Origin: an uncultured Pigmentiphaga sp.
GTDB taxonomy: Bacteria > Pseudomonadota > Gammaproteobacteria > Burkholderiales > Burkholderiaceae_B
Assembly: GCA_937891425.1 (NCBI GenBank)
Contig: CALAGD010000097.1
Location: 1 to 33,499 of the forward strand
DNA: 33,499 nucleotides
Reading direction: 5' to 3'
This document shows positions 8,043 through 16,896 of this stretch, piece after piece (position 1 is the stretch's first letter; every line of letters begins with the position of its first letter). The position numbers were made by a program, and so were the translations under genes. A model generated the notes under the pieces. The model ran no database searches, was not told the DNA's origin, and was given only the letters and a program-made list of their open reading frames with translations.

Positions 8043-10925
8043 TTACTTCCCCGTAAGAACCAGGTCTTCATCGCGCTTGCGCATGCGCTCGCGCAGCAGG
8101 CGATCCTGCTTTACCGAGAACTGCGACCAGCGTTGCTGCCATGCGGAGGGTTCGTGCACCGCCATCACCTCGACCGCCGTCACCTTGTACTCGGGACAGT
8201 TGGTTGCCCAGTCGGAGCTGTCGGTGGTGACCACGTTCGCGCCCGATTCCGGGAAATGGAAGGTGGTGTAGACCACGCCCGGTGCCACCCGCTCGGTGAT
8301 CTTCGCCCGCAGCACCGTCTCGCCCGCGCGGCTGCGTACCCCGACCCACGCGCCGTCGACAATACCGCGGTCCTGGGCGTCCTGCGGATGGATCTCGAGC
8401 AAATCCTCGTCGTGCCACACCACATTGGGCGTACGCCGTGTCTGGGCACCCACGTTGTACTGGCTGAGGATGCGCCCGGTGGTCAGGAGCAGCGGGAAAC
8501 GCGACGAGGTACGTTCGTCGCTGGGCACGTACCTGGTGATAAAGAAACGCCCCTTGCCGCGGACGAACTCGCCCACGTGCATGACCGGCGTGCCTTCCGG
8601 CGCCTGCTCGTTGCACGGCCATTGCACGCTCCCCAGTCGATCGAGCTTCTCGTAGCTGACCCCAGCGAAGGTGGGCGTCAGACGTGCGATCTCGTCCATG
8701 ATCTCGCTGGGATGCGAATAGTTCATGGGGTAGCCGAGAGCATTCGACAATGCCTGGGTAATCTGCCAGTCGGCCATGCCGCTGAGCGGTTCCATGACCT
8801 TGCGCACGCGCGAGATGCGACGCTCGGCGTTGGTAAATGTGCCGTCTTTTTCGAGGAAGGAACATCCAGGCAGGAAGACGTGCGCGTACTTTGCCGTCTC
8901 GTTCAGGAAGATGTCCTGCACGACGACGCATTCCATGGCCCGCAGCGCTGCGGCCACATGCTGCGTGTTCGGGTCGGACTGCACGATGTCCTCGCCCTGA
9001 CAGTACAGCCCCTTGAACGTGCCCGACAGCGCGGCATCGAACATATTGGGAATGCGCAGGCCCGGCTCGGACTGCAGGGGTACGCCCCATGCCGCCTCGA
9101 AGCTGGCACGCACGGCATCGTCGGACACATGGCGGTAGCCCGGGAACTCGTGCGGGAACGACCCCATGTCGCATGACCCCTGCACGTTGTTCTGCCCACG
9201 CAGGGGATTGACGCCCACGCCTTCGCGGCCGATGTTGCCGGTCGCCATCGCGAGGTTCGCGATCGCCATCACGGCGGTGGAGCCCTGCGCATGTTCGGTG
9301 ACGCCCAGCCCGTAGTAGATGGCGCCGTTGCCACCGGTGGCGTACAGGCGCGCGGCGCCGCGCACGAGCGCCGCAGGTACCCCCGTGATGGATTCGGTGG
9401 CTTCGGGCGAGTTTTCCGGGCGCGCCACGAAGTCGCGCCACTGCCGGAATGAATCGCCCTCGCAGCGCGCGGCCACGAAGTCCTCATCGACCAGGTTCTC
9501 GGTGACTATGACGTGGGCCAGCGCCGTGAGCAGCGCCACGTTCGTACCCGGACGCAGCTGCAGGTGGTAATCGGCCCGCACGTGCGGCCCAGCAACCAGA
9601 TCGATGCGCCGCGGGTCGACCACGATGAGGCGCGCGCCCTTGCGCAGGCGGCGCTTCATGCGTGAGGCAAAGACCGGGTGGGCATCCGTGGGGTTGGCCC
9701 CGATCACCATGATCACGTTGGCGTGCATGACCGAGTCGAAGGTCTGAGTGCCAGCGGATTCGCCCAGCGTCTGCTTCAGCCCGTAACCCGTGGGCGAATG
9801 GCACACTCGCGCACAGGTATCGACATTGTTCGTACCGAAAGCTGCTCGCACCAGCTTCTGCACCAGCCAGGTTTCCTCATTGGTACAACGCGATGACGTG
9901 ATCCCGCCGACCGCATCGCGCCCATACTGCTGCTGGATGCGACGGAACTCGCTGGCCGCGTACCGGATGGCTTCTTCCCACGACACCTCCTGCCAGGGAT
10001 CGTCGATACTGCGCCGGATCATGGGCCGGGTGATGCGGTCCTTGTGAGTGGCATAGCCCCAGGCGAACCGTCCCTTTACGCATGAATGGCCGCGGTTGGC
10101 CTTGCCGTCTTTCCACGGCGTCATGCGAATGACCTGCTGGCCCTGCACCTCGGCCTTGAAGCCGCAGCCCACCCCGCAATAGGCGCAGGTGGTGACGATC
10201 GACTCAACCGGCAGCCCCATTTGGTACACGTTCTTCTCTTCGAGCGCCGCAGTGGGGCAAGCCTGCACGCAGGCGCCGCAGGAGACGCAGTCGCTTTCGA
10301 GGAACGAGTCGTCCTGCCCCGCCACGATGCGCGAATTGAACCCGCGACCCTGGACCGTGAGGGCGAATGTACCCTGGATTTCCTCGCAGGCACGCACGCA
10401 CCGGCTGCACACTATGCATTTTGAGGGATCGTACACGAAGTACGGATTCGACTTGTCAGCACAATCGGCAACATGGCTGGCGCCCTCGAAGCCGTATCGC
10501 ACCTCGCGCAAACCGACAACTCCGGCCATTTCCTGCAGTTCGCAGTCGCCGTTGGACGGGCACGTCAGGCAGTCGAGCGGGTGGTCGGAGATGTACAGCT
10601 CCATGACATTACGCCGCAGTTTCTGCAGGCGATCGGTGCGCGTATGCACCACCATGCCCTCTTCGACCAACGTCGTGCACGAGGCCGGATAGCCGCGCCG
10701 TCCCTCGATCTCGACCAGGCACAGGCGGCATGAACCAAACGCTTCCAGCGAATCCGTGGCGCACAGGCGCGGCACGGCAATGCCGGCCTCTGCCGCAGCG
10801 CGCATGACCGATGTGCCTTCCGGCACGGTTACCGTGCGCCCGTCGATCACCAGCGTGACCGTCTGCGAGGATGTGCGCGCCGGCGTCCCGAAGTCGCGTT
10901 CGCGCGAAATGACCGTCTCCTGCAT
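8043..10925 (-). CDS. fdsA: NAD-dependent formate dehydrogenase alpha subunit (Mo-bis-MGD)
   Basis: A 960-residue catalytic subunit oxidising formate to CO2 in the cytoplasm. The N-terminal NuoG-like part binds [2Fe-2S] (C55, C66, C69, C83), an H115/C119/C122/C128 cluster, and two ferredoxin-type [4Fe-4S] sets (C170/173/176/180 and C213/216/219/223). A further [4Fe-4S] (C247, C250, C254, C282) opens the molybdopterin domain. The active site is C375-H376 in ARVCHSPT, so the Mo ligand is cysteine, not selenocysteine. The C-terminal MopB dinucleotide-binding domain includes the RTPNVVWHDEDLLEIHP region. Start 10925 is chosen by AGGAGA five nt upstream; an upstream in-frame ATG (11066) reads out of frame through fdsB. 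Confidence 0.97.
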   Translation of the reverse strand: MQETVISRERDFGTPARTSSQTVTLVIDGRTVTVPEGTSVMRAAAEAGIAVPRLCATDSLEAFGSCRLCLVEIEGRRGYPASCTTLVEEGMVVHTRTDRLQKLRRNVMELYISDHPLDCLTCPSNGDCELQEMAGVVGLREVRYGFEGASHVADCADKSNPYFVYDPSKCIVCSRCVRACEEIQGTFALTVQGRGFNSRIVAGQDDSFLESDCVSCGACVQACPTAALEEKNVYQMGLPVESIVTTCAYCGVGCGFKAEVQGQQVIRMTPWKDGKANRGHSCVKGRFAWGYATHKDRITRPMIRRSIDDPWQEVSWEEAIRYAASEFRRIQQQYGRDAVGGITSSRCTNEETWLVQKLVRAAFGTNNVDTCARVCHSPTGYGLKQTLGESAGTQTFDSVMHANVIMVIGANPTDAHPVFASRMKRRLRKGARLIVVDPRRIDLVAGPHVRADYHLQLRPGTNVALLTALAHVIVTENLVDEDFVAARCEGDSFRQWRDFVARPENSPEATESITGVPAALVRGAARLYATGGNGAIYYGLGVTEHAQGSTAVMAIANLAMATGNIGREGVGVNPLRGQNNVQGSCDMGSFPHEFPGYRHVSDDAVRASFEAAWGVPLQSEPGLRIPNMFDAALSGTFKGLYCQGEDIVQSDPNTQHVAAALRAMECVVVQDIFLNETAKYAHVFLPGCSFLEKDGTFTNAERRISRVRKVMEPLSGMADWQITQALSNALGYPMNYSHPSEIMDEIARLTPTFAGVSYEKLDRLGSVQWPCNEQAPEGTPVMHVGEFVRGKGRFFITRYVPSDERTSSRFPLLLTTGRILSQYNVGAQTRRTPNVVWHDEDLLEIHPQDAQDRGIVDGAWVGVRSRAGETVLRAKITERVAPGVVYTTFHFPESGANVVTTDSSDWATNCPEYKVTAVEVMAVHEPSAWQQRWSQFSVKQDRLLRERMRKRDEDLVLTGK

Positions 10926-10938
10926 GTGCTTCTCCTGA

Positions 10939-12567
10939 TTAGCGGACCGGCTCAACGGCCTTGCGCGCCAGGCCGAAATCTTCCGGGAAATGTTCGAGAG
11001 CCGACAGCACGGGGTAAGGCGCCATACCCCCCAATGCGCATAAAGAACCCGACAGCATGGTGTCACAAAGGTCGCGCAGCAGCTCGACCGCCGCGTCGCG
11101 CTCGCCCCCTTCGCAGGACAGGATGCGGTCGATCACCTCGACCCCGCGCACCGAACCGATGCGACAGGGCGTGCACTTGCCGCATGACTCGATCGCACAG
11201 AACTCCATCGCATGGCGGGCCATGGCACCCATGTGCACGCTGTCATCGAAGGCCACGATACCGCCGTGACCGATCATGGCCGACATGCGGGCGTAGGATT
11301 CATAATCGAGCGGAACATCCCATTGTGACTCGGGCAGGTAAGCACCCAGCGGGCCCCCGACCTGCACCGCGCGCAGCGGCCGTCCGGAGGCACTGCCCCC
11401 GCCAAAGTCATACAGTAGTTCACGCAGGGTGACCCCGAAAGCAACCTCGACCAGCCCGCCCCGGCGGATATTGCCGGCCAGCTGGAATGGCAAGGTGCCG
11501 GTGGATCGGCCCATGCCAAAATCGCGGTAGGCCGCCGCGCCATGCGCCAGAATGTACGGCACGGTCGCCAGCGAAACCACGTTGTTCACCACGGTGGGCA
11601 TGCCGAACAGACCCTGGACGGCAGGCAACGGCGGCTTCGCGCGCACCAGCCCGCGCTTGCCCTCGAGGCTTTCGAGCATGGACGTTTCTTCACCGCATAC
11701 GTAAGCGCCCGCGCCCTTGCGGATCTCGATGTCGAACGAAAAGCCGCTGCCATGGATGTTCTGGCCGAGCCAGCCGGCCGAACGGGCGAGGTCGAGCGCG
11801 GCACCAAGCGTGGCGATGGCGTGCGGATACTCCGAGCGCACGTAGATGAAGCCCTTGCTGGCCCCTACCGCGTAACCCGCGATCAGCATGCCCTCGATGA
11901 GGCAGAACGGGTCGCCCTCCATGAGCAGCCGGTCGGAGAACGTGCCGGAATCCCCCTCGTCCGCATTGCAGGCGATGTACTTCTGTTCGCCCGGCGCGCG
12001 CCGCGTGGTCTGCCATTTGATCCCGGTAGGAAACGCCGCACCGCCGCGGCCGCGCAACCCCGACGCCACGACTTCCTCGATGACGGCCTCTGGCGAGCGT
12101 CCCAAGGCAGACCGCGCACCCTGCCAGCCCCCATGCCGCTCATAGTCGTCGAGGCTGAGCGGGTCGGTGATGCCCACGCGGGCAAAGGTGAGCCGCTGCT
12201 GCCGGGCCAGATAGGGAATGGATTCGGTGAGCCCATGTGCCAGCGGATGGGGCGGACGCGCCGTCTCCGGAGTCCCCGCTGTCGCATCGCGGCCGGGCTG
12301 AGCGGCATCGCCCTCGAAGCAGCCGGCGTCGAACAGTCCCGGGACGTCTTCCGGTGCAACCGGTCCATAGGCCTGCCGCCCCGCGGGCGTCTGCACTTCG
12401 ACCAGGGGTTCGAGCCACAGCAGGCCACGCGACCCATTGCGTACGATCTGCACCGCCTTGCCCCGCCGCTGTGCCTCGATCTGGATGGCGGCAACGACGG
12501 CATCCGCACCAACCGCAAGCGCGGCGGCATCGCGCGGCACGTAGACGATGGTAGCGTCCTTGCTCAT
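10939..12567 (-). CDS. fdsB: NAD-dependent formate dehydrogenase beta subunit (FMN, NAD binding)
   Basis: A 542-residue NuoF-like subunit that passes electrons from FdsA via FMN to NAD+. The glycine-rich NAD/FMN regions are GRGGAAFPTG (173-182) and GAGAYVCGEETSM (286-298). The [4Fe-4S] ligands are C462, C465, C468 and C510 in the SCGKCTPCRIG region and SGSLCALGG. The N-terminal 120 residues have a thioredoxin-like fold pattern without the cysteine set of a [2Fe-2S] site, as expected for FdsB. Its ATG overlaps the fdsG stop as ATGA (12564-12567), so the two are translationally coupled. It ends 13 nt before fdsA. Confidence 0.96.
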   Translation of the reverse strand: MSKDATIVYVPRDAAALAVGADAVVAAIQIEAQRRGKAVQIVRNGSRGLLWLEPLVEVQTPAGRQAYGPVAPEDVPGLFDAGCFEGDAAQPGRDATAGTPETARPPHPLAHGLTESIPYLARQQRLTFARVGITDPLSLDDYERHGGWQGARSALGRSPEAVIEEVVASGLRGRGGAAFPTGIKWQTTRRAPGEQKYIACNADEGDSGTFSDRLLMEGDPFCLIEGMLIAGYAVGASKGFIYVRSEYPHAIATLGAALDLARSAGWLGQNIHGSGFSFDIEIRKGAGAYVCGEETSMLESLEGKRGLVRAKPPLPAVQGLFGMPTVVNNVVSLATVPYILAHGAAAYRDFGMGRSTGTLPFQLAGNIRRGGLVEVAFGVTLRELLYDFGGGSASGRPLRAVQVGGPLGAYLPESQWDVPLDYESYARMSAMIGHGGIVAFDDSVHMGAMARHAMEFCAIESCGKCTPCRIGSVRGVEVIDRILSCEGGERDAAVELLRDLCDTMLSGSLCALGGMAPYPVLSALEHFPEDFGLARKAVEPVR

Positions 12568-13067
12568 TCCACTCCCTCCAGGTGGCTGAGCAGCGTGTCG
12601 AGCCGCTCGGGCGTGACGCGGGCGTACGGCTGGCCGTTGATCATGATGGCGGGCGACTGGGCGCACAACCCCAGGCAGAAGACCGGGTGCAGGCTGGCCG
12701 CGTTGTCGGGGGTGGACCTGCCCATGCCACAACCCAGCCGCTCGCTCATGTAGCGCGCCAGCCCGCGCGCCCCCATGGCCTGGCAGGCTTCGGCCTGGCA
12801 GACCTCGATCTGCAGCCGCGCCGGCGCCTGCGTGCGGAAACGCGGATAGAACGAAATGACGCCGTGGACTTCGGCACGCGACAGGTTCAGGGCATGGGCA
12901 ATGGCGGGAACCGCCCCCGGTGGAACATGCCCCAACGCATCCTGTACCTCGTGCAGGATGGGCAGCAATGGCCCGGCCGTACCGGCATGCCGCTGCAGGA
13001 CCCGCGCCACGATGGCCTCCTGGTCGGCAGTCATGGGTGCCGTGTCTCCCTGTTCGTGTCGTTCCAT
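12564..13067 (-). CDS. fdsG: NAD-dependent formate dehydrogenase gamma subunit
   Basis: A 167-residue NuoE-like subunit with one [2Fe-2S] cluster bound by C90, C95, C131 and C135, in the EVCQAEACQ and VFCLGLC motifs. It is the first gene of the fds operon. Two starts are possible. ATG 13067 has a strong GGAGGG six to eight nt upstream and gives the length known for FdsG. ATG 13115 has GGAGAG five nt upstream and adds 16 residues. I prefer 13067. FdsG sits at the NAD-diaphorase end of the complex with FdsB. Confidence 0.93.
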   Translation of the reverse strand: MERHEQGDTAPMTADQEAIVARVLQRHAGTAGPLLPILHEVQDALGHVPPGAVPAIAHALNLSRAEVHGVISFYPRFRTQAPARLQIEVCQAEACQAMGARGLARYMSERLGCGMGRSTPDNAASLHPVFCLGLCAQSPAIMINGQPYARVTPERLDTLLSHLEGVE

Positions 13068-13331
13068 TTTCGCCCCCTCCAGGCGGAACAGGGGCATTGC
13101 ATTTTCTGTCGGCATCCTGCTCTCCAAGTCCGGATCAGCCCGCTGTGTGCGGGCCACGCGCGTCTGCTGTATGGTGCCCTGGGGCCTGCGCCGACGATGA
13201 AGGGCGGCGCCCCGTGCATACCGCGATCCGCGGAATCAACAGCATATTATGGCGCACTCGTGCCGCTGGCAGGAGATATCCCGCACTCTCACGAGTGCTG
13301 CTGGGCAGGAAGGACGCGCTATGATGTCCGC
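13068..13331. promoter_or_regulatory. Divergent fdsG-moaA control region with inverted repeats
   Basis: This 264-bp region separates the formate dehydrogenase operon from moaA. GCACTCGTG (13254-13262) is the reverse complement of CACGAGTGC (13290-13298), giving a 9-bp inverted repeat with a 27-nt spacer. Inside the second arm a competing 6-bp hairpin forms (13283-13288 with 13293-13298, TCAC loop). An AT-rich block 13244-13250 reads as a -10-like TATTAT on the plus strand and CATAAT on the minus strand. TATGAT (13320-13325) is a second plus-strand -10 candidate. An SD-like AGGAAGGA lies at 13307-13314. A LysR-type regulator (FdsR) controls fds in Cupriavidus; whether this is its site is inference. 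Confidence 0.45.
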
Positions 13332-13347
13332 ATGGAACGGCCGATGA
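13321..13347 (+). CDS. Possible 8-codon leader peptide overlapping the moaA start
   Basis: AGGAAGGA (13307-13314) lies 6 nt before ATG 13321. That ATG opens an 8-codon frame encoding MMSAWNGR. Its TGA (13345-13347) overlaps an in-frame moaA ATG (13344) as ATGA. This is the classic shape of a translationally coupled leader, but so short a frame can arise by chance, and a promoter at 13320-13325 would leave the SD untranscribed. Confidence 0.2.
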   Translation: MMSAWNGR

Positions 13348-14429
13348 TCTTTCAGGGAGCGCTGCGGCGCGACGCACCTGCCCCGCAGCATCCGGTATTG
13401 CGTCCGCCCGTTGCGGCGCCGGTGGATGCGCGTGGCCGGCCGTTGCGCGATCTGCGCATCTCTGTTACCGACAAGTGCAATTTCCGCTGCACCTATTGCA
13501 TGCCCCGGGCGGCGTTCGGGCCGGATTATCCCTTCCTGCCGCATGCGGCGCTACTCTCGTTCGAAGAAATCGCGCGGCTTGCGCGCATCTTCGCCGGGCA
13601 AGGCGTGCGCAAGTTCCGTCTCACCGGAGGCGAGCCTCTGCTGCGGCGGGAGCTCGAGCGGCTGGTGGCCATGCTGGCCACCATCGAAACCGAGGCAGGC
13701 AAGCCGGTCGACCTTACCCTGACCACGAACGGCAGCCTGCTGGCGCGCAAGGCACGCGCGCTGAAAAACGCTGGTCTGAAGCGCATCACGGTCAGCCTCG
13801 ACGCGCTCGACCCCGCCCTGTTCGCCACGCTCAGCGACAGCGCTGCGACCGTCGACGACGTCCTGCGCGGTATCGACTCGGCGGCCGCTGCCGGTCTGGC
13901 TCCCGTGAAGATCAACGTCGTGGTACGCCGTGGCCTGAATGAACACCAGATTCTGCCCATCGCGCGCCGTTTCCGCCATACTGGCCACGTCGTACGCTTC
14001 ATTGAGTACATGGACGTCGGGACGAAGAACCAGTGGCGGCTTGAGGAGGGGGTCACGGGCGACGAAATCCTCGCACTCGTGCACCGGGAGTTCCCGCTCG
14101 AACCGCTGCCCAGCAACTACCCCGGTGAGGTCGCGACGCGCTGGCGCTATGCAGACGGGGCCGGCGAAATCGGCGTCATCACCAGCATCAGCAAGGCTTT
14201 CTGCGGCGACTGCAACCGCGCACGCCTTTCGCCGGAAGGAAGGTTGTTCCTGTGTCTGTTCGCGAACCAGGGCCATGATCTGCGCGAACTGCTGCGCAAC
14301 GGCACCAGTGACGATGCCATTGCCCACCGCATCCATGCCATCTGGACGCAGCGCAGCGACGCCTATTCCGAGCAGCGTGGTCGCATCGCATCGGGCCCGC
14401 GCATAGAAATGAGCTACATCGGGGGATGA
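13332..14429 (+). CDS. moaA: GTP 3',8-cyclase (molybdenum cofactor biosynthesis protein A)
   Basis: A 365-residue radical-SAM enzyme catalysing the first step of molybdenum cofactor synthesis, GTP to 3',8-cyclo-GTP. The SAM [4Fe-4S] cluster is bound by C49, C53 and C56 (DKCNFRCTYCMP). The second cluster, which contacts GTP, is bound by C291, C294 and C308. The GGEP SAM-contact motif is at 99-102, and the essential C-terminal Gly-Gly ends SYIGG. Start options are ATG 13332 or the in-frame ATG 13344; about 35 residues precede the conserved core either way. It diverges from fds, whose alpha subunit needs the cofactor, and mobA follows immediately. Confidence 0.96.
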   Translation: MERPMIFQGALRRDAPAPQHPVLRPPVAAPVDARGRPLRDLRISVTDKCNFRCTYCMPRAAFGPDYPFLPHAALLSFEEIARLARIFAGQGVRKFRLTGGEPLLRRELERLVAMLATIETEAGKPVDLTLTTNGSLLARKARALKNAGLKRITVSLDALDPALFATLSDSAATVDDVLRGIDSAAAAGLAPVKINVVVRRGLNEHQILPIARRFRHTGHVVRFIEYMDVGTKNQWRLEEGVTGDEILALVHREFPLEPLPSNYPGEVATRWRYADGAGEIGVITSISKAFCGDCNRARLSPEGRLFLCLFANQGHDLRELLRNGTSDDAIAHRIHAIWTQRSDAYSEQRGRIASGPRIEMSYIGG

Positions 14430-14494
14430 TGCTTCGCCGGTCAGTCCATCCGCACCACCCCTCCTTCAACCCTGATCTTTACTGCCAGCCATCC

Positions 14495-15166
14495 ATGACC
14501 GCCTCCACCCCCGTGCCCCCCAACCAGCCCTCCTCGGGCAACCGCCCTGCGCTCGCGCGCGAGGATCTCTCCGCGCTCATACTGGCAGGCGGCACCGCGA
14601 CCCGCTTCGGCGGTCAGGACAAGGGGCTGGCTTCACTGCTGGGGCGGCCCCTCATCGAGTACATCCTGCCACGCCTGGAGCCGCACGTGGCCTACCTGCT
14701 GATCAGCGCGAACCGCAACCGGGACGTCTATCGCCGTTACGCCCCGGTCGTGCTGCCGGACGCGCCGGACCTGCCCGAGGCCGGGGGGCCACTGGTCGGC
14801 GTCACCACGGGCCTGCGCGCTGCGCCTACGCCCTGGGTAGTGGTGGTGCCCTGCGACACCCCGGCGCTGCCTGCTGACCTGGTTGCACGGCTGGCCGCCG
14901 CTGTTGCCAGTGCACCCGGCAAGCGCCTTGCGGTTGCCACTACCCATGAACGACGCCACGCGACCTGCATGCTGCTGCACCGCTCACTGGCAGTCGAGCT
15001 GACCGAAGCACTGGCAGACGGCGAGCGTCAGGTGCGCCGCTGGCAGGACAGCGTGGGCGCGATCGAAGTCCCTTTCGAAGACCCCTCACGGTTCGAGAAC
15101 CTCAACAGCCCGGAAGACTTCCAGCACTTCGCCGCCAGCTACGCCAGCCAGCAGGAAAACGGGTAA
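14495..15166 (+). CDS. mobA: Molybdenum cofactor guanylyltransferase
   Basis: MobA transfers GMP from GTP to Mo-molybdopterin, making the MGD form used by formate dehydrogenase. The nucleotide-binding signature LILAGGTATRFGGQDKG is at residues 28-44. A PCDTPALP motif of the GT-A-like fold follows. The 223-residue form from ATG 14495 is listed, since the N-terminal extension is then shortest. ATG 14426 overlaps the moaA stop (ATGA-type) and would add 23 residues, and coupling to moaA makes it a real alternative. The 3' end overlaps the oppositely read moeA by 28 bp. Confidence 0.9.
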   Translation: MTASTPVPPNQPSSGNRPALAREDLSALILAGGTATRFGGQDKGLASLLGRPLIEYILPRLEPHVAYLLISANRNRDVYRRYAPVVLPDAPDLPEAGGPLVGVTTGLRAAPTPWVVVVPCDTPALPADLVARLAAAVASAPGKRLAVATTHERRHATCMLLHRSLAVELTEALADGERQVRRWQDSVGAIEVPFEDPSRFENLNSPEDFQHFAASYASQQENG

Positions 15167-16362
15167 TAGGTAACCCGGTCGCCGTCGGCATACTCTGCGC
15201 CTGCACGCAGACGCGCGAGCCCGTCGGCCCAGGGCAGGGAGCTCATGATGCCCGACGACTGCGCCCGAAAAGGATGTACCTCGAGCCGCCCGTCGTCGGT
15301 CACGCGCGCCTGTACGCGCAGGAAGTCGTCCCGGCTGCCGGAATATTTCCTGTTGGCCCGCAGTGTGGCAGACACGGCAGCCGGAAGCACCGTGCACCGC
15401 CGCTGCAAGACACGAATCACCGGACTCACCAGCACCGTGAAAACGGCATACGCCGAGACCGGGTTTCCAGGAAGACATACCACCGGCACCGGGCCAACAC
15501 GCCCCAGGGCCACTGGCTTGCCGGGCTTCATGCGGACTTTCCATAAATCGAGTTCGCCCCCGAGGCTTTCCAGCACCGGCTTCACCCGGTCGCGTTCGCC
15601 AACCGACACACCGCCAACGGTGAGCACCAGCTCACAACTGGCAACAAGCTGGCGAATGGCACACTGCAACGCCTCGTCGTCATCGGGCGCATGCAACGAC
15701 GCATGGACGGTTGCGCCCATCTGTTCGACCAGGGAGCAGAGCATGGGACGGTTCGAATCGTAGATTTTCTCAGGCGTGGCTGGTACACCGGGTGCAATGA
15801 GCTCGTCGCCGGTAGTGAGTACACCGACCCGAAGGCGCCGCCACACGGGCACCTCGCTGAAGCCCTGGGCAGCGAGCATGCCTACATGGGCGGTGGCAAG
15901 CCGCACCCCCGCGTCGACCAGCACAGTGCCTGCGCGCACGTCCTCACCCTGCCGGCGGATATGCTGGCCGTGCGCAGGCAGCTGGCGCACCAGCACGCCT
16001 TCCTCGTTTTCCTCGCAGTCTTCCTGCATCACTACTGCATCGGCGCCGGGCGGAATCAGGCTTCCGGTAAACACCCGGATGGCCTGGCCGGACCGCAGCG
16101 GCTGGGGTACGTCGCCGGCATAGCAGCGTTGCTGCACCGGAAGCCGACGCTGGGCATTGCAATCGACCACCCGCACGGCATAACCGTCCATGGCGCTGTT
16201 GTCGGCGGGAGGCAAGTCGCGCGCAGCAATCAGAGGCTGCGCCAGTACCCGTCCGACCGCCCTGTAGATCGGGCATGACTCGGTCTCAGGCTCGGGCAGT
16301 GCGGTGCGCGCCTGCCGCGCGCACTCGATCAGGCGTGCCTGGGCGACTTCGAACTCAAGCAT
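15139..16362 (-). CDS. moeA: Molybdopterin molybdenumtransferase
   Basis: A 407-residue MoeA that inserts molybdate into adenylylated molybdopterin. Visible motifs are PPADNSAMDGYAVR in the N-terminal domain, VFTGSLIPPGADAVVMQEDC, VGVLTTGDEL, the YDSNRPML region and GGVSVGERD in the MogA-like domain. The C-terminal beta domain ends FSCWLA. ATG 16362 gives the family-standard N-terminus, and the gene overlaps the end of moaB by 8 nt, so it is probably translated by coupling. No Shine-Dalgarno is visible. Its last 28 bp are shared, on the opposite strand, with the end of mobA. Confidence 0.94.
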   Translation of the reverse strand: MLEFEVAQARLIECARQARTALPEPETESCPIYRAVGRVLAQPLIAARDLPPADNSAMDGYAVRVVDCNAQRRLPVQQRCYAGDVPQPLRSGQAIRVFTGSLIPPGADAVVMQEDCEENEEGVLVRQLPAHGQHIRRQGEDVRAGTVLVDAGVRLATAHVGMLAAQGFSEVPVWRRLRVGVLTTGDELIAPGVPATPEKIYDSNRPMLCSLVEQMGATVHASLHAPDDDEALQCAIRQLVASCELVLTVGGVSVGERDRVKPVLESLGGELDLWKVRMKPGKPVALGRVGPVPVVCLPGNPVSAYAVFTVLVSPVIRVLQRRCTVLPAAVSATLRANRKYSGSRDDFLRVQARVTDDGRLEVHPFRAQSSGIMSSLPWADGLARLRAGAEYADGDRVTYYPFSCWLA

Positions 16363-16873
16363 GGCGATGATAGCGTCCGTCGTCACCGAAGCGCGTCGCG
16401 AAGTTGCAGGGCTGGTGCTCGCTGTCGAGCTGCTCGCGCAGGATGCCTTCCCAGGCCGTGCGGCAAGCGTTGGTGGAGCCCGGCAAGCAGAAGATGAGCG
16501 TGTTGTTCGCGATGCCCGCAAGGGCCCGCGACTGGATCGTGGAGCTGCCAATCTCGGCAAACGAAATCTGGCGGAACAGTTCGCCGAACCCCTCGATCTC
16601 CTGGTCGAGGAGGGGCCGGACGGCCTCGGGCGTGCTGTCGCGCGCGCTGAACCCCGTACCGCCGGTGGTGATGATGATCTGGATGCGCTCGTCGAAGATC
16701 CAGTCGCTGAGGATCTTGCGGATCTGGTAGGGGTTATCCTTGGAGATGTAGCGCGCCACGCACTCATGGCCTGCCTGGGCTATGGTTTCAGCCAGCCAGT
16801 TGCCCGAGGTATCAGTACCTGCGGTCCGCGTATCGCTGACGGTAAGAATCGCACACTTCAAAGACCTGCTCAT
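16355..16873 (-). CDS. moaB: Molybdenum cofactor biosynthesis protein B (MoaB/Mog-type)
   Basis: A 172-residue molybdopterin-binding protein of the MoaB/MogA family. It adenylylates molybdopterin before metal insertion by MoeA. The signature TTGGTGFSARDSTPEA spans residues 69-84, including the conserved Asp. The N-terminal LTVSDTRT (10-17) is typical of MoaB. AAGGAG lies about 9 nt before ATG 16873. Whether it does the MogA reaction in this organism is inferred from the absence of another family member in the window. It lies between moaE, across a hairpin-bearing 121-bp gap, and moeA. Confidence 0.93.
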   Translation of the reverse strand: MSRSLKCAILTVSDTRTAGTDTSGNWLAETIAQAGHECVARYISKDNPYQIRKILSDWIFDERIQIIITTGGTGFSARDSTPEAVRPLLDQEIEGFGELFRQISFAEIGSSTIQSRALAGIANNTLIFCLPGSTNACRTAWEGILREQLDSEHQPCNFATRFGDDGRYHRHA

Positions 16874-16896
16874 TCAGACTCGCTCCTTGCCTGTTG

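Noticed and set aside
7818..9176. 452-codon plus-strand frame opposite fdsA and fdsD
   Set aside because: Antisense shadow of conserved formate dehydrogenase genes; sequence looks like composition noise.
11542..12753. 403-codon plus-strand frame opposite fdsB
   Set aside because: Antisense to a conserved gene, no motifs, no ribosome-binding site that stands out.
12582..13331. Upstream in-frame extension of moaA by about 250 residues
   Set aside because: It runs antisense through fdsG and the divergent control region and has no MoaA similarity.
13068..13331. Moco riboswitch upstream of moaA
   Set aside because: The two visible hairpins do not let me recognise the multi-stem Moco aptamer. 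A covariance-model search would decide.
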